A DNA stretch of 37,086 nt from contig JAFYZY010000189.1 of the NCBI GenBank assembly GCA_017548485.1, forward strand, positions 1-37,086. Direction: 5' to 3'. The notes beneath the pieces are model-generated. The model saw nothing but the letters and a program-made list of their open reading frames with translations. It made no database searches and had not been told where the DNA came from. This DNA comes from Oscillospiraceae bacterium. GTDB taxonomy: Bacteria > Bacillota > Clostridia > Oscillospirales > Ruminococcaceae. Made by a program: the position numbers and the translations under genes. This document shows positions 16,779 to 25,788 of this stretch, one piece after another (the first letter of the stretch is position 1; every line of letters begins with the position of its first letter).

Positions 16779-17132
16779 TTGGAATCATTACAACTGGCAA
16801 AAGAATTCGCTGAAGCATTCGCTGACAAGGTGGGGCAGGATATCAAGATCCTCAAAGTCGAGGAACTGACGACTCTTGCCGATTACTTCGTACTGGTCAC
16901 CGGTCAGAGCAACACACAGGTCCGTGCTCTGGCTGACGCGGCGGAAGACCGCCTTACGGAACTCGGCCTTCCTGCGCCGCGCAGGGAAGGGCGCGGCGGC
17001 GAGAGCTGGGTCCTGATGGACGCCGGAAGCGTTATCGCTCATGTGTTCACCAGGGAAGCCAGAGAGTACTATCAGCTCGAGAAACTCTGGGCTGATGCGG
17101 ATATCGTAAAATTTGATGATTCGGAGAATTGA
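16779..17132 (+). CDS. rsfS: Ribosomal silencing factor RsfS
   Basis: 117 residues. RsfS binds bL14 on the 50S subunit and blocks subunit joining during starvation. Typical features are KVGQDIKILKVEELTTLADYFVL, TGQSNTQVRALAD and the C-terminal GESWVLMDAGSVIAHVFTREAREYYQLEKLWADA. The start is TTG (16779): AAGGAG lies 8 nt upstream and the protein then begins at the usual helix. It is followed 5 nt later by leuS. Confidence 0.96.
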   Translation: MESLQLAKEFAEAFADKVGQDIKILKVEELTTLADYFVLVTGQSNTQVRALADAAEDRLTELGLPAPRREGRGGESWVLMDAGSVIAHVFTREAREYYQLEKLWADADIVKFDDSEN

Positions 17133-17137
17133 TATAG

Positions 17138-19672
17138 ATGGCCTTTTACGATTACAGGAACATAGAGAAGAAGTGGCAGAAGATATGGGACGAAGAGAAG
17201 ACTTTTGCCGCCAAAGATGACCATACAATGCCGAAATTCTACGGGCTCGTGGAATTCCCGTATCCTTCCGGAGCAGGCCTGCATGTCGGGCACCCCAGGA
17301 GCTATACGGCGCTGGATACCGTAGCGAGGAAGAGGAGGATGGAGGGCTACAACGTCCTCTACCCGATGGGCTGGGACGCCTTCGGGCTTCCGACCGAGAA
17401 CTTCGCGATGCAGAACCACATCCATCCCGAAGTGGTGACGGAGAACAACGTCAAACGATTCAGGGATCAGCTCAAGAGCCTCGGACTCTCGTTCGACTGG
17501 GACAGAGAGGTCAACACCACGGATCCTTCCTATTACAAATGGACTCAGTGGATCTTCCTGCAGCTCTATAAGCACGGGCTCGCCTACAAGAAGGAGATGA
17601 ACGTCAACTACTGCACCGGATGCAAGGTGGTCCTTGCAAACGAAGAGGTGGTCAACGGCGTCTGCGAGAGGTGCGGAAGCCCTGTCGTCCAGAAGACCAA
17701 GAGCCAGTGGATGCTGAAGATCACGGCTTATGCCGACAGACTCATAGACGACCTTGATGAAGTCGATTACATCGAGAGAGTCAAGACGCAGCAGAGAAAC
17801 TGGATAGGACGCTCATACGGCGCGGAAGTGGATTTCACTGCGACTACCGGTGAAAAGATCACGGTCTTCACGACCAGATGCGATACCCTCTTCGGAGCGA
17901 CTTATATGGTGCTCAGCCCTGAGCATCAGTATGTCAGAAACTGGCTGGAGAGCGGGGTCATACGCAATCCAGATGAGGTGAGGGCATATCAGGACGAAGC
18001 TGCCAGAAAGTCCGATTTTGAGCGCACGGAACTCGCTAAGGACAAGACCGGAGTGAGACTGGACGGCGTGGAGGCGATAAATCCCGTCAACGGCAGCAGG
18101 ATCCCGATATTCATCTCGGACTACGTGCTCGCGAGTTACGGCACGGGAGCCATCATGGCGGTTCCCGCTCACGATACCCGCGACTGGGAGTTCGCAAAGA
18201 AGTTCGGACTTCCCATCATCGAAGTGGTAAAGGGCGGAAACGTCCAGGAAGAGGCATTCACCGACTGCGAGACCGGAATCCTGGTCAACTCCGGATTCAT
18301 GGACGGGATGTCTGTGGAAGACGCAAAGAATGCCATGTATGAATGGCTGGAGAAGAACGGCAAGGGAACCAAGAAGACCAACTTCAAGCTCAGGGACTGG
18401 GTATTCAGTCGCCAGCGCTACTGGGGAGAGCCTATACCCATGGTCTACTGCGAGAAGTGCGGATGGCAGCCGATCCCGGAGGATCAGTTACCGCTGCTGC
18501 TGCCTGACATCACGGACTTCGAGCCCGGCGAAGACGGAGAGAGTCCGCTTGCCAGACACACTGACTGGGTCAATACCACATGCCCCTGCTGCGGCGGTCC
18601 CGCGAAGAGGGAGACGGACACCATGCCACAGTGGGCAGGGTCCAGCTGGTATTTCCTGAGATACATGGATCCGCACAACGACAAAGAGCTCGTAGGCAAG
18701 GATGCAATAGATTACTGGGGCCCCGTGGACTGGTACAACGGCGGTATGGAGCACACCACTCTGCACCTGCTCTACAGCCGCTTCTGGCACAAGTTCCTCT
18801 ATGATATCGGCGTGGTCCCCTACAAGGAGCCTTACGCCAAGAGGACGAGCCACGGAATGATCCTGGGTCTGAATCCGCACAGCTTCGTCAACATGACAAA
18901 GGACGAACAGCAGGAGCTCATAAAGGAGTTCGGCAGCGAGGAGAACGCCAAGAAGGCGCTGGTGGAGAAATACGGCGAGATGGCCGAGCACCCCATCGTC
19001 AAGATGTCCAAGTCGCTGGGCAACGTGGTGAACCCCGATGACATAGTCAGGGACTACGGTGCGGATACTCTCAGACTGTATGAGATGTTCATCGGGGACT
19101 TCGAGCAGGCAGCTCCCTGGTCCACCAGCAGCATAAAGGGCTGCCGCAGATTCATAGAGAAGGTGTGGCAGCTTCAGGATGTCCTGACAGACGGCGATGA
19201 GTATTCACCGGAATTCGAGTCGGCTTTCCACCGCACCATCAAGAAGGTCGGGAACGACATAGAGTCCCTGAAGGCAAACACTGCCATCGCCGCTCTGATG
19301 TCTCTCGTGAACGATATCGGAAAGAAAGGCACCATCAACAGAGCGGAGTACAGAACACTGCTGATACTCTGCAACCCGTTCATTCCGCATATGACGGAAG
19401 AGGCCTTCGAGAGATGCGGGTTCGGAGGGCAGATCTCCCAGCAGAAGTGGCCGGAGTATGACGAAGCCAAGTGCATCGACAACGAGATCGAGATGCCGGT
19501 CCAGATCAACGGCAAACTGCGCGGGAGGATCACAGTTCCGTTCGATTCCGACAACGAGACCGTGCTCGCTGCAGCAAAGGCAGATGACAAGGTGGCGCAG
19601 GCGGTCGACGGCAAGATGATCGTCAAGGAGATAGTTGTAAAGAACAAACTGGTCAACATCGTGGTCAAATAA
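17138..19672 (+). CDS. leuS: Leucyl-tRNA synthetase
   Basis: 844 residues, a bacterial class Ia synthetase. The HIGH motif is HVGH at 49-52 and the KMSKS motif at 622-626. The zinc-1 insertion shows CTGCK...CERCGSP. The CP1 editing domain carries [21 protein letters not shown] and [19 protein letters not shown]. The tRNA-binding and C-terminal domains finish with [15 protein letters not shown]. Last gene of the long operon, with a terminator 30 nt downstream. Confidence 0.98.
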   Translation: MAFYDYRNIEKKWQKIWDEEKTFAAKDDHTMPKFYGLVEFPYPSGAGLHVGHPRSYTALDTVARKRRMEGYNVLYPMGWDAFGLPTENFAMQNHIHPEVVTENNVKRFRDQLKSLGLSFDWDREVNTTDPSYYKWTQWIFLQLYKHGLAYKKEMNVNYCTGCKVVLANEEVVNGVCERCGSPVVQKTKSQWMLKITAYADRLIDDLDEVDYIERVKTQQRNWIGRSYGAEVDFTATTGEKITVFTTRCDTLFGATYMVLSPEHQYVRNWLESGVIRNPDEVRAYQDEAARKSDFERTELAKDKTGVRLDGVEAINPVNGSRIPIFISDYVLASYGTGAIMAVPAHDTRDWEFAKKFGLPIIEVVKGGNVQEEAFTDCETGILVNSGFMDGMSVEDAKNAMYEWLEKNGKGTKKTNFKLRDWVFSRQRYWGEPIPMVYCEKCGWQPIPEDQLPLLLPDITDFEPGEDGESPLARHTDWVNTTCPCCGGPAKRETDTMPQWAGSSWYFLRYMDPHNDKELVGKDAIDYWGPVDWYNGGMEHTTLHLLYSRFWHKFLYDIGVVPYKEPYAKRTSHGMILGLNPHSFVNMTKDEQQELIKEFGSEENAKKALVEKYGEMAEHPIVKMSKSLGNVVNPDDIVRDYGADTLRLYEMFIGDFEQAAPWSTSSIKGCRRFIEKVWQLQDVLTDGDEYSPEFESAFHRTIKKVGNDIESLKANTAIAALMSLVNDIGKKGTINRAEYRTLLILCNPFIPHMTEEAFERCGFGGQISQQKWPEYDEAKCIDNEIEMPVQINGKLRGRITVPFDSDNETVLAAAKADDKVAQAVDGKMIVKEIVVKNKLVNIVVK

Positions 19673-19701
19673 TGCTTTGATCATCTGACAACACAGCAGC
19701 G

Positions 19702-19742
19702 CGGCGTCTTTCCTGCATCATGCGGGCCAGGACGCCGTTTTC
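19702..19742 (+). terminator. Terminator after leuS
   Basis: Outer stem CGGCGTC (19702-19708) with GACGCCG (19731-19737), an inner CCTGCA/TGCGGG stem, then TTTTCTGCTG. Flanking CAGCAG/CTGCTG can add a further stem. Confidence 0.8.
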
Positions 19743-19757
19743 TGCTGTGAAAACCGG

Positions 19758-19787
19758 TTGACGTAAAGGCGCTGTATGTGCTAGGCT
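19758..19787 (+). promoter_or_regulatory. Probable promoter of the Mn2+ riboswitch-ATPase unit
   Basis: TTGACG (19758-19763) and, 18 nt on, TAGGCT (19782-19787). The -10 is weak. The expected start would be about 19794, at the 5' edge of the riboswitch. Confidence 0.55.
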
Positions 19788-19793
19788 GAAATC

Positions 19794-19886
19794 GTAAAAG
19801 GGAGTAGCTTAACACCCTCAGGTGGTTCCGAAGCCCGTCATCACGACGAGAAACGTCCGGGCCGGAATAGATAGCAAGACTTTTGC
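19794..19886 (+). promoter_or_regulatory. yybP-ykoY manganese riboswitch
   Basis: The conserved core AAAGGGAGTAGC and the closing TAGCAAGACTTTT match the known yybP-ykoY aptamer. Pairings seen: P1 GTAAAAG (19794-19800) with CTTTTGC (19880-19886); a hairpin CACC/GGTG (19813-19824); a long arm TTCCG (19826-19830)/CGGAA (19863-19867), GCCCG (19833-19837)/CGGGC (19858-19862) and GACG/CGTC inside. This class senses Mn2+ and often precedes Mn2+-exporting membrane proteins and P-type ATPases, as here. Confidence 0.88.
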
Positions 19887-19921
19887 TGCATTCGTTTTTT
19901 TTGCGGCATAAGTCTTTTTTT
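19876..19921 (+). terminator. Riboswitch expression-platform terminator
   Basis: AAGACTTTTGCTGC (19876-19889) pairs with GCGGCATAAGTCTT (19903-19916), with one T-T mismatch and one wobble, followed by a T run. Its 5' strand contains the 3' strand of riboswitch P1, so a metal-stabilised P1 would prevent this hairpin. That makes the element an ON switch for manganese. Confidence 0.85.
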
Positions 19922-19939
19922 ATTAGGAGGAAGACCGGA

Positions 19940-22546
19940 ATGGATTATTATACGCTGTCATCAGACAGGGTGCTGGAAGAACTCGGTTCGGATGTTGCAA
20001 CCGGACTAAATTCAGAAGAGGTCGCAGTCAGAAAAGAGAGATACGGAGAGAACGCCCTGGCGGAGAAACCTCCCAAGACTCTACTGCAGAGGTTCATTGC
20101 ACAGTTCGCGGATATCCTGATAATCATTCTTCTCATATCGGCTGCGATATCATTCACGGTATCACTGGTCAGCGATGACGAGAGTTTCTTTGAGCCGATA
20201 CTTATACTGGTGATAGTCATAATCAACGCCTGCATCGGGGTGTTTCAGGAGAGCAAGGCAGAAAAGGCACTGGATGCGCTCAAAAAGATGTCTTCTCCCC
20301 ACGCGAGAGTGCTCAGAGACGGCGAGGAAAAGATGGTGGACACCAAAGAACTGGTGCCCGGAGACATCATAAGACTGGAAGCCGGCGACTTCGTACCCGC
20401 CGACGCAAGGCTCATCCGCGCGTCCAACCTCAAGGTGGAGGAAGCCGCGCTTACGGGAGAATCGCTTCCCGTGGAGAAGGACCCCACAGCAGAGGTCAGA
20501 GAGAATGCCCCCCTCGGAGACAGGATAGACATGGTATACAGCGGCTGTTCCGTAAGCTACGGGACCGGTATGGCCGTGGTCACCGCGACCGGAATGGATA
20601 CCGAGATGGGAAAGATCGCGTCGCTGCTGAACGAAGAGACAGAAGAGGAGACGCCGCTGCAGCAGAAACTGGCTCAGCTCGGCAAGATACTCGGATATAT
20701 CTGCCTCGCGGCATGCGCTGTCGTCTTTGTCGTCGGTCTGATCGACGGTATGTCGCCTCTGGAGATCTTCATGGTAGCTGTGTCTCTGGCGGTATCGGCT
20801 ATCCCCGAAGGTCTTCCCGCGATAGTGACGATAGTCCTGTCTATCGGGGTGCAGCGGATGGTGGAGCACAATGCCATCATAAGAAGCCTGCCGGCTGTTG
20901 AGACTCTGGGAAGCGCTTCCGTGATCTGTTCGGACAAGACGGGCACGCTGACCCAGAACAGGATGACGCTCACAAGGGCATGGGTGGACGGCAGAGATGA
21001 ACCGGAGACGATCACTGCCGACAACACCGAAGAGGTGAAGAAACTGCTATTGTACGGTGCGCTCTGCTGCGACGGTTCGGTGGTGTTTCTGGAGGACGGA
21101 GAGAAACACATAGGCGACCCGACAGAGACCTGCATAGTCCTCGCCGCGCACAGGAACGGGATGCCGAAGGAACAGATAAACAGAGAGTATCCCAGAGTGG
21201 CTGAACTGCCGTTCGATTCCGACAGAAAGATGATGACTACGGTCAATATGATCGGAGGAGAACCGGTAGCGATAGTCAAAGGCGCATTCGATATGATCGC
21301 ACAGAGATGTATTTCCGGAGATCTGGAAAAGGCAGCGGCAGTGAACAGGTCAATGGGAGAAGATGCCTTGAGAGTTATCACGGTTGCATACAGAAAACTG
21401 GATTCAGTCCCGGAAGATACGAAACCGGAGGATATCGAGAAGGAACTGACGCTTCTCGGACTGGTCGGAATGATAGACCCGCCCAGACCGGAGGTAAAGG
21501 ATGCGGTCAGCCTTTGCAGGCAGGCAGGCATAAAACCCGTTATGATCACGGGAGATCACGTCATCACTGCGTCGGCGATAGCAAGAGAACTCGGTATCCT
21601 GACAGACGGGGATGAGGCGGTGACCGGTGTCGAAGTGGACGCCATGAGCGATGACGAGCTCCTGCGGAAGGTGAGGCACATCGACGTATACGCCAGAGTC
21701 ACTCCGGAGAATAAGATAAGGATAGTCAAGACCTGGCAGAAACTCGGAGAGGTCGCCGCGATGACCGGTGACGGGGTAAATGACGCGCCGGCCCTAAAGG
21801 CTGCGGATATCGGGTGCGCGATGGGCATCACCGGCACCGACGTAGCCAAGGGAGTCGCGGACATGACCCTTACCGACGACAATTTTGCAACTATAGTGGA
21901 GGCGGTCAGACAGGGACGCGGAATATTCGACAACATACGCAAGGTCGTCGGATACCTAATAGGCACTAACATCGGAGAGATACTCGTGGTGTTCCTGGCG
22001 ATGCTCATCTGGAGAGAAGCGCCGCTGCTCTCGATGCAGCTCCTGTGGCTGAATCTTCTGACCGACAGCCTGCCGGCTATTTCCCTTGGAATGGAACCGG
22101 TGGACGAGGACGTTATGGAGAAGAGCCCCAAGAAACGCACGGAAGGGATATTCTCAGGCGGTTTCGGCGTCAAGGTGATACTGCAGGGGATCTATTTCGG
22201 AGCGGTCTCGCTGTTCGCTTTCTGGCTCGGCAAGAGAGCCACCGGAGAGGTATCAGGAGGACAGACACTGTGCTTTATGACGATGGCAGTAGCTGAAATA
22301 GTACAGAGCTTCAATATGAGGAGCCATCACTCGCTGTTCCACGGGAACCCATTCGCAAACAAAATGCTTGATCTGTCGGCGTTCCTTTCCATAGGACTGA
22401 CAGCGCTCGTGCTGTTTACTCCTCTGAGAACGCTGTTTGAACTGGATATAATGCCATGGACCTGTTATCTGTACGGCGCAGGTCTGGCGCTGCTCTCCGT
22501 TCCGATCATGGAGACGGCAAAGGCTTTGGGACTGGAAAAGAACTGA
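19940..22546 (+). CDS. P2A-type cation-transporting ATPase (Ca2+/Mn2+ efflux)
   Basis: 868 residues. ATG 19940 is used because AGGAGG (19925-19930) lies 9 nt ahead; an upstream in-frame start falls inside the riboswitch terminator. Motifs: LTGESLPVEK in the actuator domain, phosphorylated D332 in CSDKTGTLTQN, KGAFD in the nucleotide domain, TGDGVNDAP at 609-617. Transport residues resemble SERCA: PEGLP at 289-293 in M4, NIGE in M5, NLLTD at 705-709 in M6. Ten membrane segments are expected. By family this could be a Ca2+ pump; the Mn2+ riboswitch in front argues that its physiological load includes Mn2+. No partner gene is co-transcribed. Confidence 0.93.
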   Translation: MDYYTLSSDRVLEELGSDVATGLNSEEVAVRKERYGENALAEKPPKTLLQRFIAQFADILIIILLISAAISFTVSLVSDDESFFEPILILVIVIINACIGVFQESKAEKALDALKKMSSPHARVLRDGEEKMVDTKELVPGDIIRLEAGDFVPADARLIRASNLKVEEAALTGESLPVEKDPTAEVRENAPLGDRIDMVYSGCSVSYGTGMAVVTATGMDTEMGKIASLLNEETEEETPLQQKLAQLGKILGYICLAACAVVFVVGLIDGMSPLEIFMVAVSLAVSAIPEGLPAIVTIVLSIGVQRMVEHNAIIRSLPAVETLGSASVICSDKTGTLTQNRMTLTRAWVDGRDEPETITADNTEEVKKLLLYGALCCDGSVVFLEDGEKHIGDPTETCIVLAAHRNGMPKEQINREYPRVAELPFDSDRKMMTTVNMIGGEPVAIVKGAFDMIAQRCISGDLEKAAAVNRSMGEDALRVITVAYRKLDSVPEDTKPEDIEKELTLLGLVGMIDPPRPEVKDAVSLCRQAGIKPVMITGDHVITASAIARELGILTDGDEAVTGVEVDAMSDDELLRKVRHIDVYARVTPENKIRIVKTWQKLGEVAAMTGDGVNDAPALKAADIGCAMGITGTDVAKGVADMTLTDDNFATIVEAVRQGRGIFDNIRKVVGYLIGTNIGEILVVFLAMLIWREAPLLSMQLLWLNLLTDSLPAISLGMEPVDEDVMEKSPKKRTEGIFSGGFGVKVILQGIYFGAVSLFAFWLGKRATGEVSGGQTLCFMTMAVAEIVQSFNMRSHHSLFHGNPFANKMLDLSAFLSIGLTALVLFTPLRTLFELDIMPWTCYLYGAGLALLSVPIMETAKALGLEKN

Positions 22547-22579
22547 AAGAAGCAGGATCCCATCCGTCAGTCATTTTTC

Positions 22580-22608
22580 TTGACAGCCAAAGGATGCGCG
22601 TTTATAAT
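22580..22608 (+). promoter_or_regulatory. Full-consensus sigma-A promoter of rpsU
   Basis: TTGACA (22580-22585), exactly 17 nt, TATAAT (22603-22608). The leader to the GTG is about 32 nt. Confidence 0.93.
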
Positions 22609-22646
22609 GTCAAGGTACGAAATTCCTAGGCAAGGGAGGGATAAAA

Positions 22647-22823
22647 GTGTCGGAAGTCAGAGTCAAGGAGAACGAGAGTCTGGACAGCGCGCTCCGCAGG
22701 TTTAAGCGTCAGTGTGCACGTTCGGGGATCCTTGCCGAGGTTCGCAAGCGCGAGCATTACGAGAAGCCTTCTGTCCGCCGTAAGAAGAAGGCGGAAGCTG
22801 CCCGCAAGCGCAAGTTCAAATAA
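22647..22823 (+). CDS. rpsU: Small ribosomal subunit protein bS21
   Basis: 58 residues, short and extremely basic. It starts at GTG (22647) with GGGAGGG about 6 nt upstream, reading [20 protein letters not shown] and continuing with [24 protein letters not shown]. These are the classic bS21 features; the protein binds the 3' end of 16S rRNA near the anti-Shine-Dalgarno. It is a single-gene unit between its own consensus promoter and a terminator. Arg codons are mostly CGC/CGT. Confidence 0.97.
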   Translation: MSEVRVKENESLDSALRRFKRQCARSGILAEVRKREHYEKPSVRRKKKAEAARKRKFK

Positions 22824-22834
22824 GGATACTGACT

Positions 22835-22862
22835 AAGGGCGTTGCGAGCAACGCCCTTTTAA
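22835..22862 (+). terminator. Terminator of rpsU
   Basis: AAGGGCGTTG/CAACGCCCTT stem closed by a CGAG tetraloop and ending in TTTT. Only about 20 nt separate it from the next ATG, so some read-through may feed the downstream genes. Confidence 0.88.
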
Positions 22863-22881
22863 CATATTCAAGGAGAGAAGA

Positions 22882-23742
22882 ATGGGAGCTAGATTCGGTC
22901 CTGCGGGAAACTCAAACAGCTTTACTGATGCCGGCTTCAAGAGCACTCTGGATGCCCCGGCGTTCTGCGCTTCGATGGGACTGGATGCGTATGAGTACCA
23001 GTGCGGCCTCGGAGTGAGGGTAAAGCAGGATATGGCTGAGAAACTGCGGCTGAAAGCACTCGAGAACGGAGTACAGATGAGCCTGCACGCGCCTTATTAC
23101 ATCTCTCTTTCCTCGCTGGAAGAGGAAAAGAGAAAGGGCAGCGCAAGGTATTTCCTGGAGAGCGCGCAGGCTGTGAAGGGAATGGGAGGCGCCAGATTCG
23201 TGGTGCATTCCGGTTCCTGCGGCAAACAGACGAGAGAACAGGCACTGGCGCTTGCTGTCGAGACCTTAAGATACTGTATCGCCGAGCTGGATGCTGCCGG
23301 TTTTACAGACGTCACGGTATGCCCCGAAACGATGGGAAAGATAGGTCAGCTCGGAACTCTGGAAGAGGTGCTGGAACTGTGCTCAGTGGACGAAAGGATC
23401 CTTCCGTGCATAGATTTCGGTCATCTGAACGCCAGAACGATGGGCGGCATAAAGGGCAGGGAGGATTATGAGTTCATACTCGACGCCATGGCGGACAGGC
23501 TAGGCACTGAACGGGCGTCCGCGTTCCATTCCCATTTCTCGAAGATAGAGTACACGACAGGAGGAGAGAAGAGACACCTGACATTTGAGGATACGGTCTT
23601 CGGACCGGAGCCGCGGCCGCTGATGAGGCTCATAGCGGAGAGAGGCTGGAGCCCGACGTTCATCTGTGAATCTGACGGCACTCAGGCGGAAGATGCCCGG
23701 ACACTGAAAAGAATATATACGGAGGAACTTGAAAGACTATGA
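22882..23742 (+). CDS. Endonuclease IV-like TIM-barrel protein
   Basis: 286 residues. The AP endonuclease IV fold is recognisable: LHAPYYISL, VVHSGS, VCPETMGKIGQLG, CIDFGHLNAR, HSHFSKIEY and ICESDGTQAEDA carry the His, Glu and Asp metal ligands in the right order. The usual DRH ligand triplet reads KRH (GGEKRHLTFED), so the Asp is replaced by Lys. This is therefore a divergent member whose activity on abasic sites is uncertain. AAGGAG precedes the ATG, and the stop overlaps the next start by ATGA. Confidence 0.82.
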   Translation: MGARFGPAGNSNSFTDAGFKSTLDAPAFCASMGLDAYEYQCGLGVRVKQDMAEKLRLKALENGVQMSLHAPYYISLSSLEEEKRKGSARYFLESAQAVKGMGGARFVVHSGSCGKQTREQALALAVETLRYCIAELDAAGFTDVTVCPETMGKIGQLGTLEEVLELCSVDERILPCIDFGHLNARTMGGIKGREDYEFILDAMADRLGTERASAFHSHFSKIEYTTGGEKRHLTFEDTVFGPEPRPLMRLIAERGWSPTFICESDGTQAEDARTLKRIYTEELERL

Positions 23743-24806
23743 GCAGGATAGAAAAACTGATCGCGAAGCTCCCGGAGAACTGTGACGGAGCGATAATATT
23801 CTCCATGACGAACAGGGGATATCTGACGGAGTTCATGTCATCCGACGGAACGCTGCTGGTGTTCCGCGACGGAGCGGTGTTCATCACCGACTCCAGATAC
23901 ATCGAGATCGCCAGAAAGACGGTGAAAGGCGCTGATGTCGTGCTTCAGGACAAACTGGCGGAGCAGGTGGCGGAGATCTGCAGGGATCACGGCGCAAAGG
24001 AACTGATGGTCGAACAGGAGCTTACTCTGGCGCAGTTCAGGATGTTCAGGGACGGCTTGGCCGGTGTCACTCTGCTGGACGGACCGGAGCTTTCGGACAC
24101 TATCAGGGAGCTAAGGGCGATCAAGGAACCCAAGGAGATCGAACTGATCTGCGGCGCCCAGGAGATAACGGATAAAGCTTTTCTGGAGATCCTCAACTTC
24201 ATCAGGCCCGGCGTGACCGAGAAGCAGGTGGCGGCAGAACTGGAGTACTGCATGAGAAAGCTCGGAGCGGACGGCCTCGCTTTCGGATCAATAGTGGCAT
24301 CCGGCGAGAACGGATCCATGCCGCATGCTGTTCCCGGTGACAGGAAGATCAGAAAAGGCGACCTGGTCACCATGGATTTCGGCGCCAAACTCGGGGGATA
24401 CTGCTCCGATATGACCAGAACGGTAGCCGTGGGAAAGATCAAGGAGGAGCAGCTGAAGATCTACAACACGGTCCTTGAAGCTCATCTTTCCGCGATGGCT
24501 GCGGCGAAACCCGGATGTTCCGGGAAAGCGCTGGATGCCATAGCAAGGGAAGTCATAGATGCGGCGGGATATGCAGGCTGTTTCGGGCATTCACTGGGAC
24601 ACTCCCTCGGCCTTGACATCCATGAGACGCCCATGTGCACTCCGGCAAGGGATTACACGCTCCCCGCGGGGACCGTGATGACCATAGAGCCCGGCATCTA
24701 TGTGGAAGGCAAGTGGGGCGTCAGGATAGAGAACATGATCCTCATCACGGAGGACGGCTACAGGAACCTCACAGGAAGCGAGAGGGCGCTCATAACGCTC
24801 GACTGA
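23739..24806 (+). CDS. M24 family aminopeptidase (Xaa-Pro type)
   Basis: 355 residues: an N-terminal creatinase-like domain (about 1-130) and a pita-bread metallopeptidase domain. The five metal ligands are seen in MDFGA, CSDMTRT, GHSLGHSLG, TIEPGIYV and VRIEN. Proteins of this build remove N-terminal residues preceding proline. In many Bacillota it lies before efp; here it is coupled by 4 nt to the endonuclease IV-like gene and followed by holB. The substrate range cannot be read from sequence. Confidence 0.92.
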   Translation: MSRIEKLIAKLPENCDGAIIFSMTNRGYLTEFMSSDGTLLVFRDGAVFITDSRYIEIARKTVKGADVVLQDKLAEQVAEICRDHGAKELMVEQELTLAQFRMFRDGLAGVTLLDGPELSDTIRELRAIKEPKEIELICGAQEITDKAFLEILNFIRPGVTEKQVAAELEYCMRKLGADGLAFGSIVASGENGSMPHAVPGDRKIRKGDLVTMDFGAKLGGYCSDMTRTVAVGKIKEEQLKIYNTVLEAHLSAMAAAKPGCSGKALDAIAREVIDAAGYAGCFGHSLGHSLGLDIHETPMCTPARDYTLPAGTVMTIEPGIYVEGKWGVRIENMILITEDGYRNLTGSERALITLD

Positions 24807-24898
24807 AGCCGTCAACTTGTGTTTTGAGGACCCATACAATAGAATTAAGGGTGGACCGGACGCCGGCCCGGCAGCAGCGCACAGGTTCGGAGGATGGG

Positions 24899-25786
24899 AT
24901 GTTCGAAGAGTTTCTGGGCAATGAAGAACTGAAAAAAGAGATCTCAGCCCGCCTTGAGTCGGACAGTTTTCCGCATGCGGTGTCATTCTCCGGAGACGAA
25001 GGGACCGGGTGTGACTTCTTTGCCAGGCTCGTGTCCGCCGAATACCTGAACGACTGCAACGGGCTAGTGATGAGAAACGTCCATCCCGATTTCGTCTCTG
25101 TTCAGGGAAGCGGTTCTTCCGGACAGGTATCCGTATCAGATGTGAGAGATGCCCTCTACGAGATGAACAAGGCTGCAGTCATGACAGACGGCAGACGCGT
25201 GCTCCATATCAGGGAAGCGGAGAACCTCAACGCATATTCGGCAAATGCCCTGCTCAAGATGATGGAGGAGCCCCCGGAAGGCGTGATATTCATCCTTACG
25301 GTGAGACGCCAGGATGATCTGATGCCCACGATCCGCTCCCGTGTTGTGGAATACAGGATCAGACCTCTTGAGACAGAGCTGTGCGCCGGTGAAGCGGTCA
25401 GAAGACTGCCGGAGCTGGACAGAGAGAAGGCGGAGAGCCTTTCCGAACTGTTCGGCGGAAGGCTCGGACTTGTTCTGAGAGCCGCCGGGGACCGGAAGTA
25501 CTCTTTCTGCGTGCAGACTGCGGAGAAATTGATAGAAGCCGCTTACGATAAAAACAGATACGGGATGATGGCGGCGCTTGCGGCGGCGGAGAACAGAGAC
25601 CAGCTGTCGCTGATTTTCAGGATCGCGCTGTCCGGCATTGCCCGCAAAGTGAAGAAAGATCCCGGGAACGCTGATCTCTCGGGTCACATATATGAATGCG
25701 TCTCAGATGCCCTGGAACAGACGGATGCATTCGTCAACGCAAAGACAGCGGCTGCGGTGCTTGCCGCAAGGATCGCTGAGAGGTAG
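24899..25786 (+). CDS. holB: DNA polymerase III delta' subunit
   Basis: 295 residues. ATG 24899 has GGAGG 5 nt upstream; the same frame extends much further upstream but overlaps the M24 gene and has no matching family sequence. Clamp-loader motifs: a degenerate P-loop GDEGTG without the Lys, HPDFVSV, LNAYSANALLKMMEEPPEGVIFIL (sensor-1 region; SANALLK) and TIRSRV. The zinc-binding loop of many delta' proteins is not seen. With tau and delta it loads the beta clamp. The neighbour ricT is the standard Bacillota arrangement (holB-yaaT). Confidence 0.92.
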   Translation: MFEEFLGNEELKKEISARLESDSFPHAVSFSGDEGTGCDFFARLVSAEYLNDCNGLVMRNVHPDFVSVQGSGSSGQVSVSDVRDALYEMNKAAVMTDGRRVLHIREAENLNAYSANALLKMMEEPPEGVIFILTVRRQDDLMPTIRSRVVEYRIRPLETELCAGEAVRRLPELDREKAESLSELFGGRLGLVLRAAGDRKYSFCVQTAEKLIEAAYDKNRYGMMAALAAAENRDQLSLIFRIALSGIARKVKKDPGNADLSGHIYECVSDALEQTDAFVNAKTAAAVLAARIAER

Positions 25787-25788
25787 AA

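Noticed and set aside
20674-21549. 291-codon minus-strand open frame inside the P-type ATPase
   Set aside because: Ser/Thr/Ile-rich antisense translation of the ATPase; no independent support.
24812-24840. Possible promoter (TCAACT, 17 nt, TACAAT) before holB
   Set aside because: The -35 is poor; the -10 alone is not enough to claim a promoter, and read-through from the M24 gene is equally likely.
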